NCBI RefSeq assembly: GCF_000952155.1
Contig: NZ_JYON01000002.1
Span: 124,001 to 188,000 of the forward strand
Direction of reading: 5' to 3'
Source of the DNA: Aliterella atlantica CENA595
Lineage (GTDB): Bacteria; Cyanobacteriota; Cyanobacteriia; Cyanobacteriales; Chroococcidiopsidaceae
Length of the DNA: 64,000 bases
Every line of letters begins with the position of its first letter. Position 1 is the first letter of the stretch. Under the pieces are notes generated by a model that was given only the letters and a program-made list of their open reading frames with translations, was not told the origin of the DNA and searched no databases. A program made the translations under genes and the position numbers. Positions 18,583 to 27,682 of the stretch are shown in pieces.

Positions 18583-18975
18583 ATGAAATCAGCAATGTCT
18601 GTACCATCAGAAGTTGTGCAACAAGTAGCTGAATACTTCAGCCTACTCAGCGAACCGATGCGCTTGCGTCTTTTGACTCTACTTCGAGATCGCGAAAAAT
18701 GCGTCCAAGAGTTGGTAGAAGCAACGCAAACAAGTCAGGCAAACGTTTCCAAGCACCTAAAAATCATGTGGCAAGCAGGTATCCTCAGTCGTCGAAGCGA
18801 AGGAACTTCGGCTTACTACCGCGTAGAAGACGACATGATTTTTGAGCTATGCAACCAAGTATGCGATCGCCTAGCCAATCGCATCGAACAGCAAGCTCAT
18901 CAGTTTCGCGTAATCAACGGCAAGCGGCAAGATGCAAGGATCGGCAGGCACGCACGCGGCTTACCGCTACCCTAA
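18583..18975 (+). CDS. ArsR-family regulator, cyanobacterial conserved type
   Basis: 130 aa from the ATG at 18583 (MKSAMSVPSEVVQQVAEYF). A TTG 39 bp upstream is less likely. The winged-helix core has LLSEPMRLRLLTLLRDREKC, the recognition helix TSQANVSKHLKIMWQAGIL and the wing SEGTSAYYRVED. A single Cys in helix 3 (EKCVQEL) and two near the C-terminal helix (LCNQVC) could form a metal or redox site; this is inference. The effector is unknown. The sequence is unlike that of the ArsR protein at 1955-2257. Confidence 0.85.
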   Translation: MKSAMSVPSEVVQQVAEYFSLLSEPMRLRLLTLLRDREKCVQELVEATQTSQANVSKHLKIMWQAGILSRRSEGTSAYYRVEDDMIFELCNQVCDRLANRIEQQAHQFRVINGKRQDARIGRHARGLPLP

Positions 18976-18976
18976 A

Positions 18977-19585
18977 CTAGAGTGTAAAGTTTTCCTGAAA
19001 ACTTTGGCGCGTCATCGGCTGACTTACTTCTAAGCCTTCACCGCCTAACACTTCTAACGGTTTGCCCTCCACTTCGATCCACACATTCGCATTTGCATCT
19101 AATGTTGTGGCAGTGTATATAACTTGTGCCAAACGACCGCTCATTGAGGCACTGCCACCTCCTGTCGTAAATTCTGGCGACAGATCGACGTGTATGCCGT
19201 CTTCTTTTACTTCTAAACTGCGGAGTTTTGTCCCTGCGGGAATAGTGCTGCTAACTTTAGCATCTGCAGAACCCGCAAGTAAGCCTTGAAAAGCTGCCTC
19301 TAGTACAGCATTGGGCTGTTTCGTATTTACTTCTATCGGCTTAGGGACGAGTTCTAGGTTTGTACCTGTGTCTCTAAGTAAATAAATTTGCGCCGTCGTC
19401 GATTGCGCTGCCTGGGACGGTGTTGGCTGCTGAACTACGTTAGGAACTGTAGTCGACGGGTTAGTTGGCGGATTGGTAGCATGAAACCCCCACCAAGCTG
19501 CGCCACCGCCTGCTGCTACAGCCGCGATGATGGCAGCAGCGATCGCACCATTAGGAAGGCGGTTAACTCTTTGTTCTCGTGTCAT
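18977..19585 (-). CDS. GerMN-domain protein, membrane-anchored
   Basis: 202 aa. One membrane helix near residues 13-33 (AIAAAIIAAVAAGGGAAWW) is followed by a Pro/Thr/Gln linker and a GerMN domain from AQIYLLRDTGTNLELVPKPI through FQGLLAG and LRSLEVKEDGIHVDLSPEF. GerMN domains occur in spore germination proteins and in many non-sporulating bacteria, where they may bind cell-wall sugars. The stop lies one base past the end of the convergent ArsR gene. The function here is unknown. Confidence 0.82.
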   Translation of the reverse strand: MTREQRVNRLPNGAIAAAIIAAVAAGGGAAWWGFHATNPPTNPSTTVPNVVQQPTPSQAAQSTTAQIYLLRDTGTNLELVPKPIEVNTKQPNAVLEAAFQGLLAGSADAKVSSTIPAGTKLRSLEVKEDGIHVDLSPEFTTGGGSASMSGRLAQVIYTATTLDANANVWIEVEGKPLEVLGGEGLEVSQPMTRQSFQENFTL

Positions 19586-19662
19586 GGAAAACTCCTAAAT
19601 ATTGGTTAAAAAGAGCTTTAATGGGCGAACAGCGAACAGCTTTGGCAAATTGCTGGAAGATT

Positions 19663-19696
19663 TAACTGGTCACTGGTCACTGGTTACTGGTCACTG
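19663..19696 (-). repeat. 34-bp GGTCACTGG repeat at a gene 3' end (copy 1)
   Basis: Identical over 34 bp to 32605-32638. On the sense strand it reads as repeated CAGTGACCAGT units. Here it supplies the last codons (TSNQ) and the stop of the DUF2993 gene. Confidence 0.85.
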
Positions 19697-20468
19697 AAAC
19701 AGAGGGGTCTACTCGCAAGAAAGCAGCAATTTCTATTTGATCTGGACTAATTTGCAATTTGAGAATTCTGGCTGTGATGCCGTAGGCTTCTAAATTAGCA
19801 AGATTGAGTTGCGTGCCTAAGTTATTGGCGATCGCGCGAACTAGCTGCTGTGGGACTTCCTCCTGATTGACATATATTACTGGCTCCAATAGTTGAATTT
19901 GTTTGCTGGCTATTAAGTTTATGCCTGTCTCTACCCTAATTGCTAGTTTGGTATTAGCTTCTGTCAATTCTACCTGGAAGCGCAGGCGATTATTTGCCAA
20001 CAATTCTAGGCGAGGATTGACTAGGTTGTACGCAGGCGGTGCTTGCCTTGATTGCGGTTTGAGGAAATTAATACTCAAACTACCCAATTTAGCCGCAATC
20101 TGGGGCGATCGCAAGGCTCGATTGATATCTTGCTGCTGCACGACCAGACGCACACCAGCTTGCAAAGGTTGCTCTAGTTGTAGCTGTTTTTGCGGGCGGA
20201 GATTAATGTCAATCGGATCGCTTTCTAATTCCAACACAGCTAGGCGCAAACTTGGCTGTTTTAGCTCTAAACCTCTGCCTGCTATGCGTATGCGTTGAAC
20301 TTTGCCATTGAGTAGTTGGTGAGTAGGAGCATTGTCAAGGCGCACTTGCAGCTTGTCTGCGCGGGCAAATTGCGATCGCACTGCTTTGGCAGCCGCAGTT
20401 TCGACAACTAAGCCAGCAGGCGATATTATCCCCAACCAGCTAGATAGGAAAATAGTCAAAAATTCCAC
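19677..20468 (-). CDS. DUF2993 (LmeA-like) lipid-interacting protein
   Basis: 263 aa. The N-terminal segment FLTIFLSSWLGIISPAGLV looks like a signal or anchor. The body is a beta-rich DUF2993 domain: DKLQVRLDNAPTHQLLNGKV, the segment VRLVVQQQDINRALRSPQIA, and a C-terminal LEAYGITARILKLQISPDQI. Actinobacterial LmeA acts on mannolipids of the cell envelope, while the cyanobacterial members are uncharacterised. The last residues are encoded by a dispersed repeat, so the C-terminus has recently changed. Confidence 0.82.
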   Translation of the reverse strand: MEFLTIFLSSWLGIISPAGLVVETAAAKAVRSQFARADKLQVRLDNAPTHQLLNGKVQRIRIAGRGLELKQPSLRLAVLELESDPIDINLRPQKQLQLEQPLQAGVRLVVQQQDINRALRSPQIAAKLGSLSINFLKPQSRQAPPAYNLVNPRLELLANNRLRFQVELTEANTKLAIRVETGINLIASKQIQLLEPVIYVNQEEVPQQLVRAIANNLGTQLNLANLEAYGITARILKLQISPDQIEIAAFLRVDPSVSVTSNQ

Positions 20469-20488
20469 GTTTAAAGGTTCACGCTTAA

Positions 20489-22351
20489 CTAATATGCTTC
20501 TTTATTGTCCAATTTGCTGCTAGCGCGTCCAGCCTGATGACTTAATAAAGTCAAAATATTGAAAAAACAACGTGTATTGAAACGATCTGCCCAATGTTCT
20601 GCAGGTACTTGCCAAGGATCTCTACCTAACAAATCCGTTATTAATTGGCGATCGCTTGCCTTAGTTGTTTCCCATATTTGCCGAACCGTCGGGCTGTGCA
20701 GCACGTACCAACCCATGTTGGGCCAAGAACCCTGTGTGGCTAAACCTTCGGCATTTGACGGTGGTGGCGATTGCAGGCGCTTGACTTTATTGATTGCTGC
20801 CTTTAATAGTTGTTCGGATTTGCTAGCACCAGGTCGCCAGCCATAGTTAGCATCAACAATTCCTTCACCACCAATTCTTGCCGATACTAAACTCCACAAA
20901 CTAGCATTTAGTTTCCACTTGACAGGGGTTTGACTGTAACACTCGGCGATCGCTATATCTGCCATAAAAGTATCGTAAGGAAAGCAGTTAAACAGCAAAG
21001 GAAAAGACAAACCAGCAGCATAACACATAGGACGATTGCGTTTGTCTTCTACTTGCAAGCGTTCGAGGTCGTTACGGAAATATACAGGAACATCGCCAAA
21101 CCACTCGTGCAAGCGCTGGCGGATTGATTCGCCATACATTGGCGGTAGCGCATGATTGTAAGACATAGGCGGGTCTATAAAACCGCCATTCCATTTAGAA
21201 CCAAACGTCATCCAAGGTAAATGCTGTCCTAAAAACTTGGCACTACGTCGCTCTAAATTAGCAAATTTAAATAAAAAATCAGTAGAACAAGCACTTAATA
21301 CCGTATTGGCTGCCAATTTGCCACATACTACCTCTCTAGTTCCCAAAAAGTGATTGTCAAAGGCAGACCACATACCCCCAGAATACTTTGCCCCCAAATG
21401 CAGCCACCGAGGATAGTAGTCTTCATCCCTAGGAAAACCTATGTATTCAACTCCTGCTTGCTGACATAACTGCTGTGCTGCGGCTGATTCTTGGTTGGGA
21501 GTGTCGTACAAATTTAACCCAGATAAGCGATCGCGTTCGGCACTGGCAAACAAAATTACTCTAGAATCTAAACCACCACTGGTATAGCTAACAGTTGGTT
21601 GCAACCGAGGCAAAGTCCGGATATAAATGCTGTGGCTGACAGCAGCAGTTAATTGTTCGGCAGCTTGGGAGAGATTGGCAAAAAAACCTGCTTGAAACGG
21701 TTGCCAGTATTCGCGGCGCTGAAAAGTTTGTTGCTGTAAATCCCACTGGCAATGAGTAGCTACGCCAGCATATTTAATTTCCTGATAATAGGTGTGGGGG
21801 GGCGTTGCTTTACCCTGCCACAGAAATTCCGCCATTGAAACATAGTCCCATGATGTCTCTGTCGCTGGATCGTCAGCGATCGCATCGGGAAAACTAGCAA
21901 TTACACAGTTATTAACTTGCTCTGGCTGATAGAGAAAAACTGGATAATAACCGAACCTATCTGTCAAAAGATGAACTTGCTGGTTTCTAGGGTCCCAAAT
22001 TAAAACCACAGCAGCACCATTGAGGGATTTTTCGATACCTGCAACGCCCGATCGCAAATAATTATCTAATAGTAAGCGGTTGCTTAACCCACCTTCGTAA
22101 CGGTCTAATTTAGTTGCTTTTTGCCACTCTGGTTCGTCCCAGGCGATCCGCCCTCCACAAATAACTCTTACGCCTGTTTGTAAGTCTAAAGCAGGTGCAA
22201 ATAATTCCAGATTATTCTGACTAACCCAACTACAACCAAAGCCATGTTCATTGACTATCTGAATTTCTTCGTCAAAGAACTGCAACTGTTTTGCTGCTAC
22301 TTTGAGGTAAGAACTATCGCGATCGCCAATTATTGCGTACAGACCAGCCAT
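20489..22351 (-). CDS. Asparagine-synthase-like enzyme lacking the glutaminase cysteine
   Basis: 620 aa with an N-terminal Ntn/GATase II-like domain (1-200) and a C-terminal ATP-pyrophosphatase domain with SGGLDS at residues 258-263. Asn synthetases start MC(G), the cysteine being the nucleophile. This one starts MAGLYAIIGD, and an AGGAAG site 2 nt before the ATG confirms the start. It therefore probably cannot hydrolyse glutamine and may adenylate a carboxylate for another nucleophile, as beta-lactam synthetases and lasso cyclases do. No precursor peptide or biosynthetic neighbour is visible. Its product is unknown. Confidence 0.85.
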   Translation of the reverse strand: MAGLYAIIGDRDSSYLKVAAKQLQFFDEEIQIVNEHGFGCSWVSQNNLELFAPALDLQTGVRVICGGRIAWDEPEWQKATKLDRYEGGLSNRLLLDNYLRSGVAGIEKSLNGAAVVLIWDPRNQQVHLLTDRFGYYPVFLYQPEQVNNCVIASFPDAIADDPATETSWDYVSMAEFLWQGKATPPHTYYQEIKYAGVATHCQWDLQQQTFQRREYWQPFQAGFFANLSQAAEQLTAAVSHSIYIRTLPRLQPTVSYTSGGLDSRVILFASAERDRLSGLNLYDTPNQESAAAQQLCQQAGVEYIGFPRDEDYYPRWLHLGAKYSGGMWSAFDNHFLGTREVVCGKLAANTVLSACSTDFLFKFANLERRSAKFLGQHLPWMTFGSKWNGGFIDPPMSYNHALPPMYGESIRQRLHEWFGDVPVYFRNDLERLQVEDKRNRPMCYAAGLSFPLLFNCFPYDTFMADIAIAECYSQTPVKWKLNASLWSLVSARIGGEGIVDANYGWRPGASKSEQLLKAAINKVKRLQSPPPSNAEGLATQGSWPNMGWYVLHSPTVRQIWETTKASDRQLITDLLGRDPWQVPAEHWADRFNTRCFFNILTLLSHQAGRASSKLDNKEAY

Positions 22352-22559
22352 TTCTTCCTATTGAGTGGTAGCGAGGGTTTCCAGCATTAGTAAAGATATA
22401 TTTTTGTTAGGTTTTAAATTAAACTTACGTATAATTGCGATCTTTATTTTACTAACTACTGTTGTAATTAACACATCCTATAGGCATAGTTAAGGAACTT
22501 GCAGGGCAAAAAAGTTGGGATGAGGTAAAGCTTAAAAAGATAAATACCCAAATTGACAA

Positions 22560-22615
22560 AAGTCACAAAATTGTCAGTTAGTTGTCACAGCGCTGTCACA
22601 CTTAATGCTTATAGT
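22560..22615 (+). promoter_or_regulatory. Phased GTCA array and -10 box in front of the Yfr1-like RNA
   Basis: Four heptamers, AAGTCAC (22560), TTGTCAG (22571), TTGTCAC (22582) and CTGTCAC (22593), step at exactly 11 bp with 4-bp spacers. A TATAGT -10 box (22610-22615) begins 10 bp after the last. This is the layout of PhoB/OmpR-family activator sites that replace a -35 box; no good -35 hexamer is present. Which regulator binds is unknown. Confidence 0.55.
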
Positions 22616-22621
22616 TTAATT

Positions 22622-22697
22622 ACGAGCATTAATTGCTCCTCACACCACAATTTGACGGCAATGCCCTCCTAATTATAGTAAAGGAGGGCATTTTCAT
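22622..22697 (+). ncRNA. yfr1: Candidate small RNA Yfr1
   Basis: Predicted transcript of about 75 nt. It has a 5' hairpin GAGCA-TTAAT-TGCTC (22624-22638), the unpaired element CTCCTCACACC (22636-22646) and a 3' terminator hairpin (22661-22691) followed by T4. Yfr1 is known as a short cyanobacterial RNA with an ultraconserved ACUCCUCACAC between two hairpins. Ten of those 11 bases match here. The 5' end is estimated from the -10 box. It lies between two minus-strand genes, pointing the other way. Confidence 0.65.
22661..22694 (+). terminator. Terminator of the Yfr1-like RNA
   Basis: Perfect 10-bp stem ATGCCCTCCT / AGGAGGGCAT with an 11-nt loop, followed by TTTTC. Confidence 0.8.
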
Positions 22698-22761
22698 TAA
22701 GTGACCGAGCATTTTGCCCTCCCTAACGGAAGGGATTACTGCTAAATTTTGCCAGAAACTC

Positions 22762-24177
22762 TTATTTTGTTACTAATTCAGGTTGTGGTGGTACTTCTTC
22801 AATTGGCAGTCCTAGCGTAGATTTGTACAGTTTTACGTACTCCTCGGCAGAAGATTCCCAGCTAAAGTTCTGCTGCATTCCACGTTGCTGCAATGCCTGC
22901 CATTGAGGTTTGTAGTGGAACCCTTCCCAAGCACGTACCATGCAAGTATATAAATCTAATGGTTCGTAGCGATCGAAGCAGTAGCCCGTACCTGCATTAT
23001 GGATCGGATCGTGATGAGATACAGTATCTACCAATCCACCAGTGCGCCGGACAATTGGCACGCAGCCGTAACGCAAAGCTAGCATTTGACTAATACCGCA
23101 AGGTTCAAAACGACTAGGCATTAAGAAAGCATCGCTACCCGCGTAGATCCTTCTTGCGATCGCATCGCTATATAGTAAGTATGTCGCCATGCGTCCAGGA
23201 TAGCGCGAGGCAAGTTGCCATAATTGAGTTTCGTAGTAGCGGTCGCCTGTTCCTAATAACACGAATTGAGCATCAGTATAAGCCAAGAACCGATCTAAAG
23301 TTTGCAATACGAGATCGATGCCTTTTTGTTCGACTACGCGCGTTACCATCCCCACCAAAAAGCGATCGCTATTTAGTTCTAAGCCTACTTCTTCTTGTAG
23401 GGCAATTTTATTTGCCTTGCGTTTATCTAAAGTATCGGCATTATAAGTTTGCGCGATGTACTTATCGTCAGCCGGATTGTAAACTTCAGTATCGATGCCA
23501 TTGACAATCCCCGATAGCTTGCCGCTAATAAAAGACATTAAGCCTTCTAGCTTCTCGCCATACTCAAGCGTTTGAATTTGCTGGGCGTAAGTAGGCGAAA
23601 CAGTATTGACGCGATCGGCAAACTGTACCGCTGCCGCCATTGTATTATGCCCTTGCATATACCAAGGACACCAAGTAATTTTTTCGAGGAACCAGCGCCA
23701 AGGACCTTGATAAGCAAGATTATGAATTGTAAAAACAGTAGTAATGTCCGGTGATTGATTCATCCATACTGGAATCATGCCCGTGTGCCAGTCGTGACAG
23801 TGAATAATTTCTGGTTTCCAATAATTCCAGCAAAATTCCGCCGCACCGTTGGCAAACAACGTAAACCGCCAGTCTTCATCATCTCCAGAATAAATCCGCC
23901 GAGGTGAAAAAGCCGGATGAGCAAATAAATATAAGGGAACGTCTGTTCCAGGCAAGACAGATTCGCAAACAGCAAAAGACTGGAACATGGCATATCCGTA
24001 CCAGACTGGTTCTAGCGGAATATGCATTTTTTCCGACAAAAAACCGTAATAAGGCATGAATATCCGAACATCATGCCCCATTGCTCTTAATATCTTTGGT
24101 AAAGCCCCGACTACATCTCCCATCCCGCCTACTTTGGCGATGGGTGCGGCTTCGGCAGCAACAAATAAAATTCGCAT
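22762..24177 (-). CDS. glgA: Glycogen (starch) synthase
   Basis: Glycosyltransferase family 5 enzyme that adds glucose from ADP-glucose to glycogen. 471 aa, normal length. The N-terminal substrate loop is [10 protein letters not shown] (Lys15). The GT-B C-terminal half shows [14 protein letters not shown] and the donor-binding site [18 protein letters not shown], including the catalytic acidic motif region and [10 protein letters not shown]. Cyanobacteria often have two glgA genes, and I cannot tell which this is. Transcribed alone. Confidence 0.95.
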   Translation of the reverse strand: MRILFVAAEAAPIAKVGGMGDVVGALPKILRAMGHDVRIFMPYYGFLSEKMHIPLEPVWYGYAMFQSFAVCESVLPGTDVPLYLFAHPAFSPRRIYSGDDEDWRFTLFANGAAEFCWNYWKPEIIHCHDWHTGMIPVWMNQSPDITTVFTIHNLAYQGPWRWFLEKITWCPWYMQGHNTMAAAVQFADRVNTVSPTYAQQIQTLEYGEKLEGLMSFISGKLSGIVNGIDTEVYNPADDKYIAQTYNADTLDKRKANKIALQEEVGLELNSDRFLVGMVTRVVEQKGIDLVLQTLDRFLAYTDAQFVLLGTGDRYYETQLWQLASRYPGRMATYLLYSDAIARRIYAGSDAFLMPSRFEPCGISQMLALRYGCVPIVRRTGGLVDTVSHHDPIHNAGTGYCFDRYEPLDLYTCMVRAWEGFHYKPQWQALQQRGMQQNFSWESSAEEYVKLYKSTLGLPIEEVPPQPELVTK

Positions 24178-24338
24178 CTTGATTTTGGCGTTTGCAACTG
24201 AAGGATGAAAGAAAAAAAGATGCAGGCAACATAACTTGCATCTTTACTCCCTTGCTTCGGTCATCATATTTTGATTTGACCGTTTTTGATAGAAGGCAGA
24301 AAATAACAGGTCTTGAAGTATTTTTGATTACCGTTTCA

Positions 24339-25307
24339 TTAGCTGCGTTGAACAGCCTCAAATATTGCTGCTAGAATTTCTTGCGCTCCTTGCGATCGCA
24401 TTTTCTCGGCTAGTTCGATGCCAATATTTTCGGCATCGTCAGTTTTACCTGTAACTGTATCTTTAACGATCTGTTGCCCGTCAACGCTAGCTACTATGCC
24501 TGTTAGCGTCAAATTATCGCCATCTAGGACAGTATTAACGCCGATTGGAACTTGGCAGCCGCCTTCGAGTGCGCGTAAAAAAGCCCGTTCGGCTAAAGCG
24601 CGATCGCGTGTTGGTACGTGTTCGATCGCTTTGAGTAATGACAGTACCTCAGTATCGTCAGTACGACATTCTATTCCTAAAGCCCCTTGTCCGACAGCGT
24701 GCAGGGAAATTTCTGGGGGCAAAACTTGGTGGATGCGATCGCCCATTCCCAATCTCTGCAATCCTGCTACAGCAAGAATAATGGCATCAAATTCGCCAGA
24801 ATCTAGTTTTTCTAGGCGAGTAATCAGATTGCCGCGAATATCTTTAAATGTCAAATGCGGAAAATGGTGACGCAACTGCGCTAATCTTCGCAAGGAAGAT
24901 GTGCCAACGATAGCGCCAGGTGGCAAAGTATCGATCTGTTTACCAGAGTGCTTTTCGTGTACTACCAAAGCATCGGCAGGATTTTCGCGTTCGGTTACAA
25001 CACCCAACATTAAGCCATTGGGTAAGTTTGTCGGCAAATCTTTGAGAGAATGTACGGCAAAATCAATTTCTTGTTGCAGCATTCCTACTTCGAGTTCTTT
25101 GGTAAATAAACCTTTGTCGCCAATTTTGGCTAAGGCAACATCCAAAATTTTGTCGCCTTGAGTGGACATGGTATATACTTCAAACGTGCGATCGGGAAAT
25201 GCTTTTTGCAGTTGTTCTTGCACCCAGTAAGTTTGCACCAAAGCTAGCTGACTTTTGCGCGAACCAATCCGAATTGTGCGAGGAGGACTAGAAACAGTAG
25301 AAGACAT
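24339..25307 (-). CDS. hemC: Porphobilinogen deaminase (hydroxymethylbilane synthase)
   Basis: Joins four porphobilinogens into the linear tetrapyrrole for heme, chlorophyll and bilins. 322 aa from the ATG at 25307 ([11 protein letters not shown]); a start 63 bp upstream would add a Cys-containing leader not seen in the family. Core motifs are [36 protein letters not shown] and [11 protein letters not shown]. The dipyrromethane cofactor is carried on Cys251 in [10 protein letters not shown]. It stands alone. Confidence 0.96.
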   Translation of the reverse strand: MSSTVSSPPRTIRIGSRKSQLALVQTYWVQEQLQKAFPDRTFEVYTMSTQGDKILDVALAKIGDKGLFTKELEVGMLQQEIDFAVHSLKDLPTNLPNGLMLGVVTERENPADALVVHEKHSGKQIDTLPPGAIVGTSSLRRLAQLRHHFPHLTFKDIRGNLITRLEKLDSGEFDAIILAVAGLQRLGMGDRIHQVLPPEISLHAVGQGALGIECRTDDTEVLSLLKAIEHVPTRDRALAERAFLRALEGGCQVPIGVNTVLDGDNLTLTGIVASVDGQQIVKDTVTGKTDDAENIGIELAEKMRSQGAQEILAAIFEAVQRS

Positions 25308-25481
25308 ATTAATAGCAGCTTTTAAAAAAATTCGCTCTCGATCTAGACTACCGCAGCGATCGCATTTCACGCGGAATCTCTATTTTAGGTTTTTTTAAGC
25401 AACTTAATTATCTAAGCTCTACAATTTTGCCGTAGATTAGCTCTAACTCAATCTCAAAGTTAGAGCTAGTAAGTTTTTGAT

Positions 25482-26111
25482 TTAACCGTAGGTGAAGTAA
25501 TCAGTATTATTAAGGCTGATAGTATCAGGAGCAATATTTTGTAAAATGGCAATTAATTCGTTTGTGCCGCCATTATCTAGATATATTGCTGTTCCTGACG
25601 GTAAATTGCTAGGCGATGCGCCCAATGAGTAGTTAAATCCGGCTGCTAGCGAAATAGAATCTTCATTGGTATTAAAGTCAGTAATTAATGCGTAGTCAGA
25701 TGTAGAGCCTGAATCGTAATAAACATTTACGCCACTACGCGCCGAACCGCCCCACAGTTCAAAGGTATCTCTACCTATACCGCCCGTCAAAATATCGAAG
25801 TCTCCATCACCGAAGCTTTGCGGACTGGTAGAGTCATCGTACGCAAATCCTGCACCATTAATTACATCGTCGCCAGCACCACCAACTAAAATATCGTTGC
25901 CCGTATATCCATACAAGCTATCGCTACCATTACCACCATACAAGCGATCGCTACCTGCCTGACCGAACAAGCTATCGTTGCCATCTTGTCCGTAGATGCG
26001 ATCGTTACCTCCACCACCAAAGGCATAATCATTTCCAGCTGCTGCAAATATGCGATCGCTAGTTACATCGCCAAATAAAAAGTCAATATTAGCTGTGCCT
26101 TGAATATCCAT
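25482..26111 (-). CDS. Calcium-binding RTX-repeat protein
   Basis: 209 aa from the ATG at 26111 (MDIQGTANIDFLFGD); a TTG 15 bp upstream is less likely. About seven nonapeptide repeats of the type GGxGNDxIYG lie between residues 25 and 95 and should form a Ca2+-binding beta-roll. The C-terminal part resembles the repeat-associated domain of cyanobacterial RTX proteins, with DILTGGIGRDTFELWGG and YALITDFNTNEDSISL. No N-terminal signal is present, so export would be by a type I system. No secretion genes are adjacent. Confidence 0.85.
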   Translation of the reverse strand: MDIQGTANIDFLFGDVTSDRIFAAAGNDYAFGGGGNDRIYGQDGNDSLFGQAGSDRLYGGNGSDSLYGYTGNDILVGGAGDDVINGAGFAYDDSTSPQSFGDGDFDILTGGIGRDTFELWGGSARSGVNVYYDSGSTSDYALITDFNTNEDSISLAAGFNYSLGASPSNLPSGTAIYLDNGGTNELIAILQNIAPDTISLNNTDYFTYG

Positions 26112-26268
26112 GCTGGTAGATCCCAAAAATCGTTGATTTCACTGTTGTATTTTTTTGTCGCTTGTCCTATGGGAGCAACGACAACCAACAACCATAATCG
26201 CTGACTTTGCCGAGTGACTAGGGAGATTCTACTAAAGAAAAAAGTAACAAAAGTAGCAAAACATTTAA

Positions 26269-27192
26269 TTATCTTAGATAAAATATGGTGCTAATTCCAG
26301 CGATCGCAATTATTGCCCCATAAATCGCTCTTTGGCTCAGTTTTTCGCCACTCCAAGCCGCGATCGGCAGGACAAATAAGGGGGCAGTATTAGTCAGCGT
26401 TAGGGCAATACCTACAGCCGTAAATTTAATGGCGCTTTGTTGCAACCAGATACCTAAATAAGTGCCAGCAAAAGCCGCAAAGCTTAATCCAGCAAGGAAT
26501 GAAAAAGAAAAAGGCTTAGGCGCAAAGTTATTTGCAGGTCTTTTCAGTAATATCCACAATACTAAACTTAGCACTCCAGCAATTATCCGTAACAGCGCCG
26601 CCCATAACGGGGAAATACTGGTATCAACAAGCGCAGCCCTAGCTAAAACCCCACCAATTGCTAAAGCAAAAGCAGCGATCGCTCCGTAGATAATTCCGGC
26701 TTTTAAACGTAAGGGGTAATTGGCGATGTCACTGACTCTTTCGGTAACTACCCAAGCAACACCAAGCACAGTTAATATAATCCCCAGCCAAGCACCAGCA
26801 CTGGGCGATTCCTGGAGAAAAATTAGGGCAATAATTGCTGTTATCGGCGGTGCTAAAGTTTCCATTAGTAAAGCACGACGCGCTCCCAAGCAGTTGAGGG
26901 CGGCAAAAAATGCTGTATCGCCAAGTCCAATGCCTACAGCACCGCTCAGTAGTAATAAGCAGAGGTTGTTAGTAGAGATTTCGGGCAGTAGTTCGCCGCG
27001 TACTAATAAAGTAACGATAATTAGCGCGATCGCGATCGCACCTTTGAGTAAGTTGAGATAGAGAGGCGCGATTTGCTGCCCTAGTCTACCGTAAATTGCT
27101 GAAGAGATTGCCCACAAGCAAGCCGCACCGAGAGCAGCACTTTCTCCACGAAAATTTGTTAAGAGGGCGATCGCCTCAATTTTTGGTGTCAT
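26269..27192 (-). CDS. EamA-family (drug/metabolite superfamily) permease
   Basis: Ten-helix membrane transporter of 307 aa made of two EamA repeats of five helices. The first starts ALGAACLWAISSAIYGRLGQ, the second GIIYGAIAAFALAIGGVLAR. The second repeat contains ALTLTNTAPLFVLPIAAW. Such permeases export or import amino acids, nucleotides or other metabolites, and the substrate cannot be told from the sequence. No operon partner is evident. Confidence 0.88.
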   Translation of the reverse strand: MTPKIEAIALLTNFRGESAALGAACLWAISSAIYGRLGQQIAPLYLNLLKGAIAIALIIVTLLVRGELLPEISTNNLCLLLLSGAVGIGLGDTAFFAALNCLGARRALLMETLAPPITAIIALIFLQESPSAGAWLGIILTVLGVAWVVTERVSDIANYPLRLKAGIIYGAIAAFALAIGGVLARAALVDTSISPLWAALLRIIAGVLSLVLWILLKRPANNFAPKPFSFSFLAGLSFAAFAGTYLGIWLQQSAIKFTAVGIALTLTNTAPLFVLPIAAWSGEKLSQRAIYGAIIAIAGISTIFYLR

Positions 27193-27332
27193 TAAATACT
27201 GCCATTTAGTGTATTACGGTGTTTGTACTTAGATAGAGGCGATAGCGATCGCATTAGATATTTTGGGTACTCTAAGCTCAGATGCACTGTTTATTAGGAC
27301 AAAACTCAGCAGACTATCAAAAGGGTACTCAG

Positions 27333-27566
27333 ATGTCAAAGCAAAATGTAACTCAATTTCTTGCCGATGCTGCACAAGACAGAGCTTTACGAGAAAAATT
27401 TCAAGTGGCAACTAGCTCAGATGAATTTTTAAGCATTGCTCAACAACTAGGCTACAATTTCACAACCGAAGAACTGCAAAATGTAATTCACGATTACAGC
27501 CAAGGGATAGAAGTCAGGAGACACACAGGCATTTGGCCCTGGCTGCGTAGCGTCCACTGGACTTAG
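27333..27566 (+). CDS. Nif11-like small protein
   Basis: 77 aa from the ATG at 27333, with AAGGG 11 nt upstream. The Nif11 domain runs from NVTQFLADAAQDRALREKF through EFLSIAQQLGYNFTTEEL. The tail RRHTGIWPWLRSVHWT is rich in Trp and Arg. Nif11-type sequences serve as leader peptides of some ribosomal natural products, and they also occur as stand-alone small proteins in cyanobacteria. There is no Gly-Gly cleavage site, no Cys/Ser/Thr-rich core and no modifying enzyme nearby, so a precursor role is doubtful. A strong terminator follows 83 bp after the stop. Confidence 0.8.
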   Translation: MSKQNVTQFLADAAQDRALREKFQVATSSDEFLSIAQQLGYNFTTEELQNVIHDYSQGIEVRRHTGIWPWLRSVHWT

Positions 27567-27649
27567 AAAGTCGCGGTTATTAAAATGTAAAGGATAGAAG
27601 TAATTACATTAAATCCTTTGCCCTTAAACCATATTTATCAGTTTAATAC

Positions 27650-27682
27650 CGGAGAAAGTTTGCTGCTTTCCTCCGTTTTTTT
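27650..27682 (+). terminator. Rho-independent terminator of the Nif11-like gene
   Basis: CGGAGAAAG pairs with CTTTCCTCCG (one bulged C), loop of 7 nt, then seven T. Confidence 0.85.
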
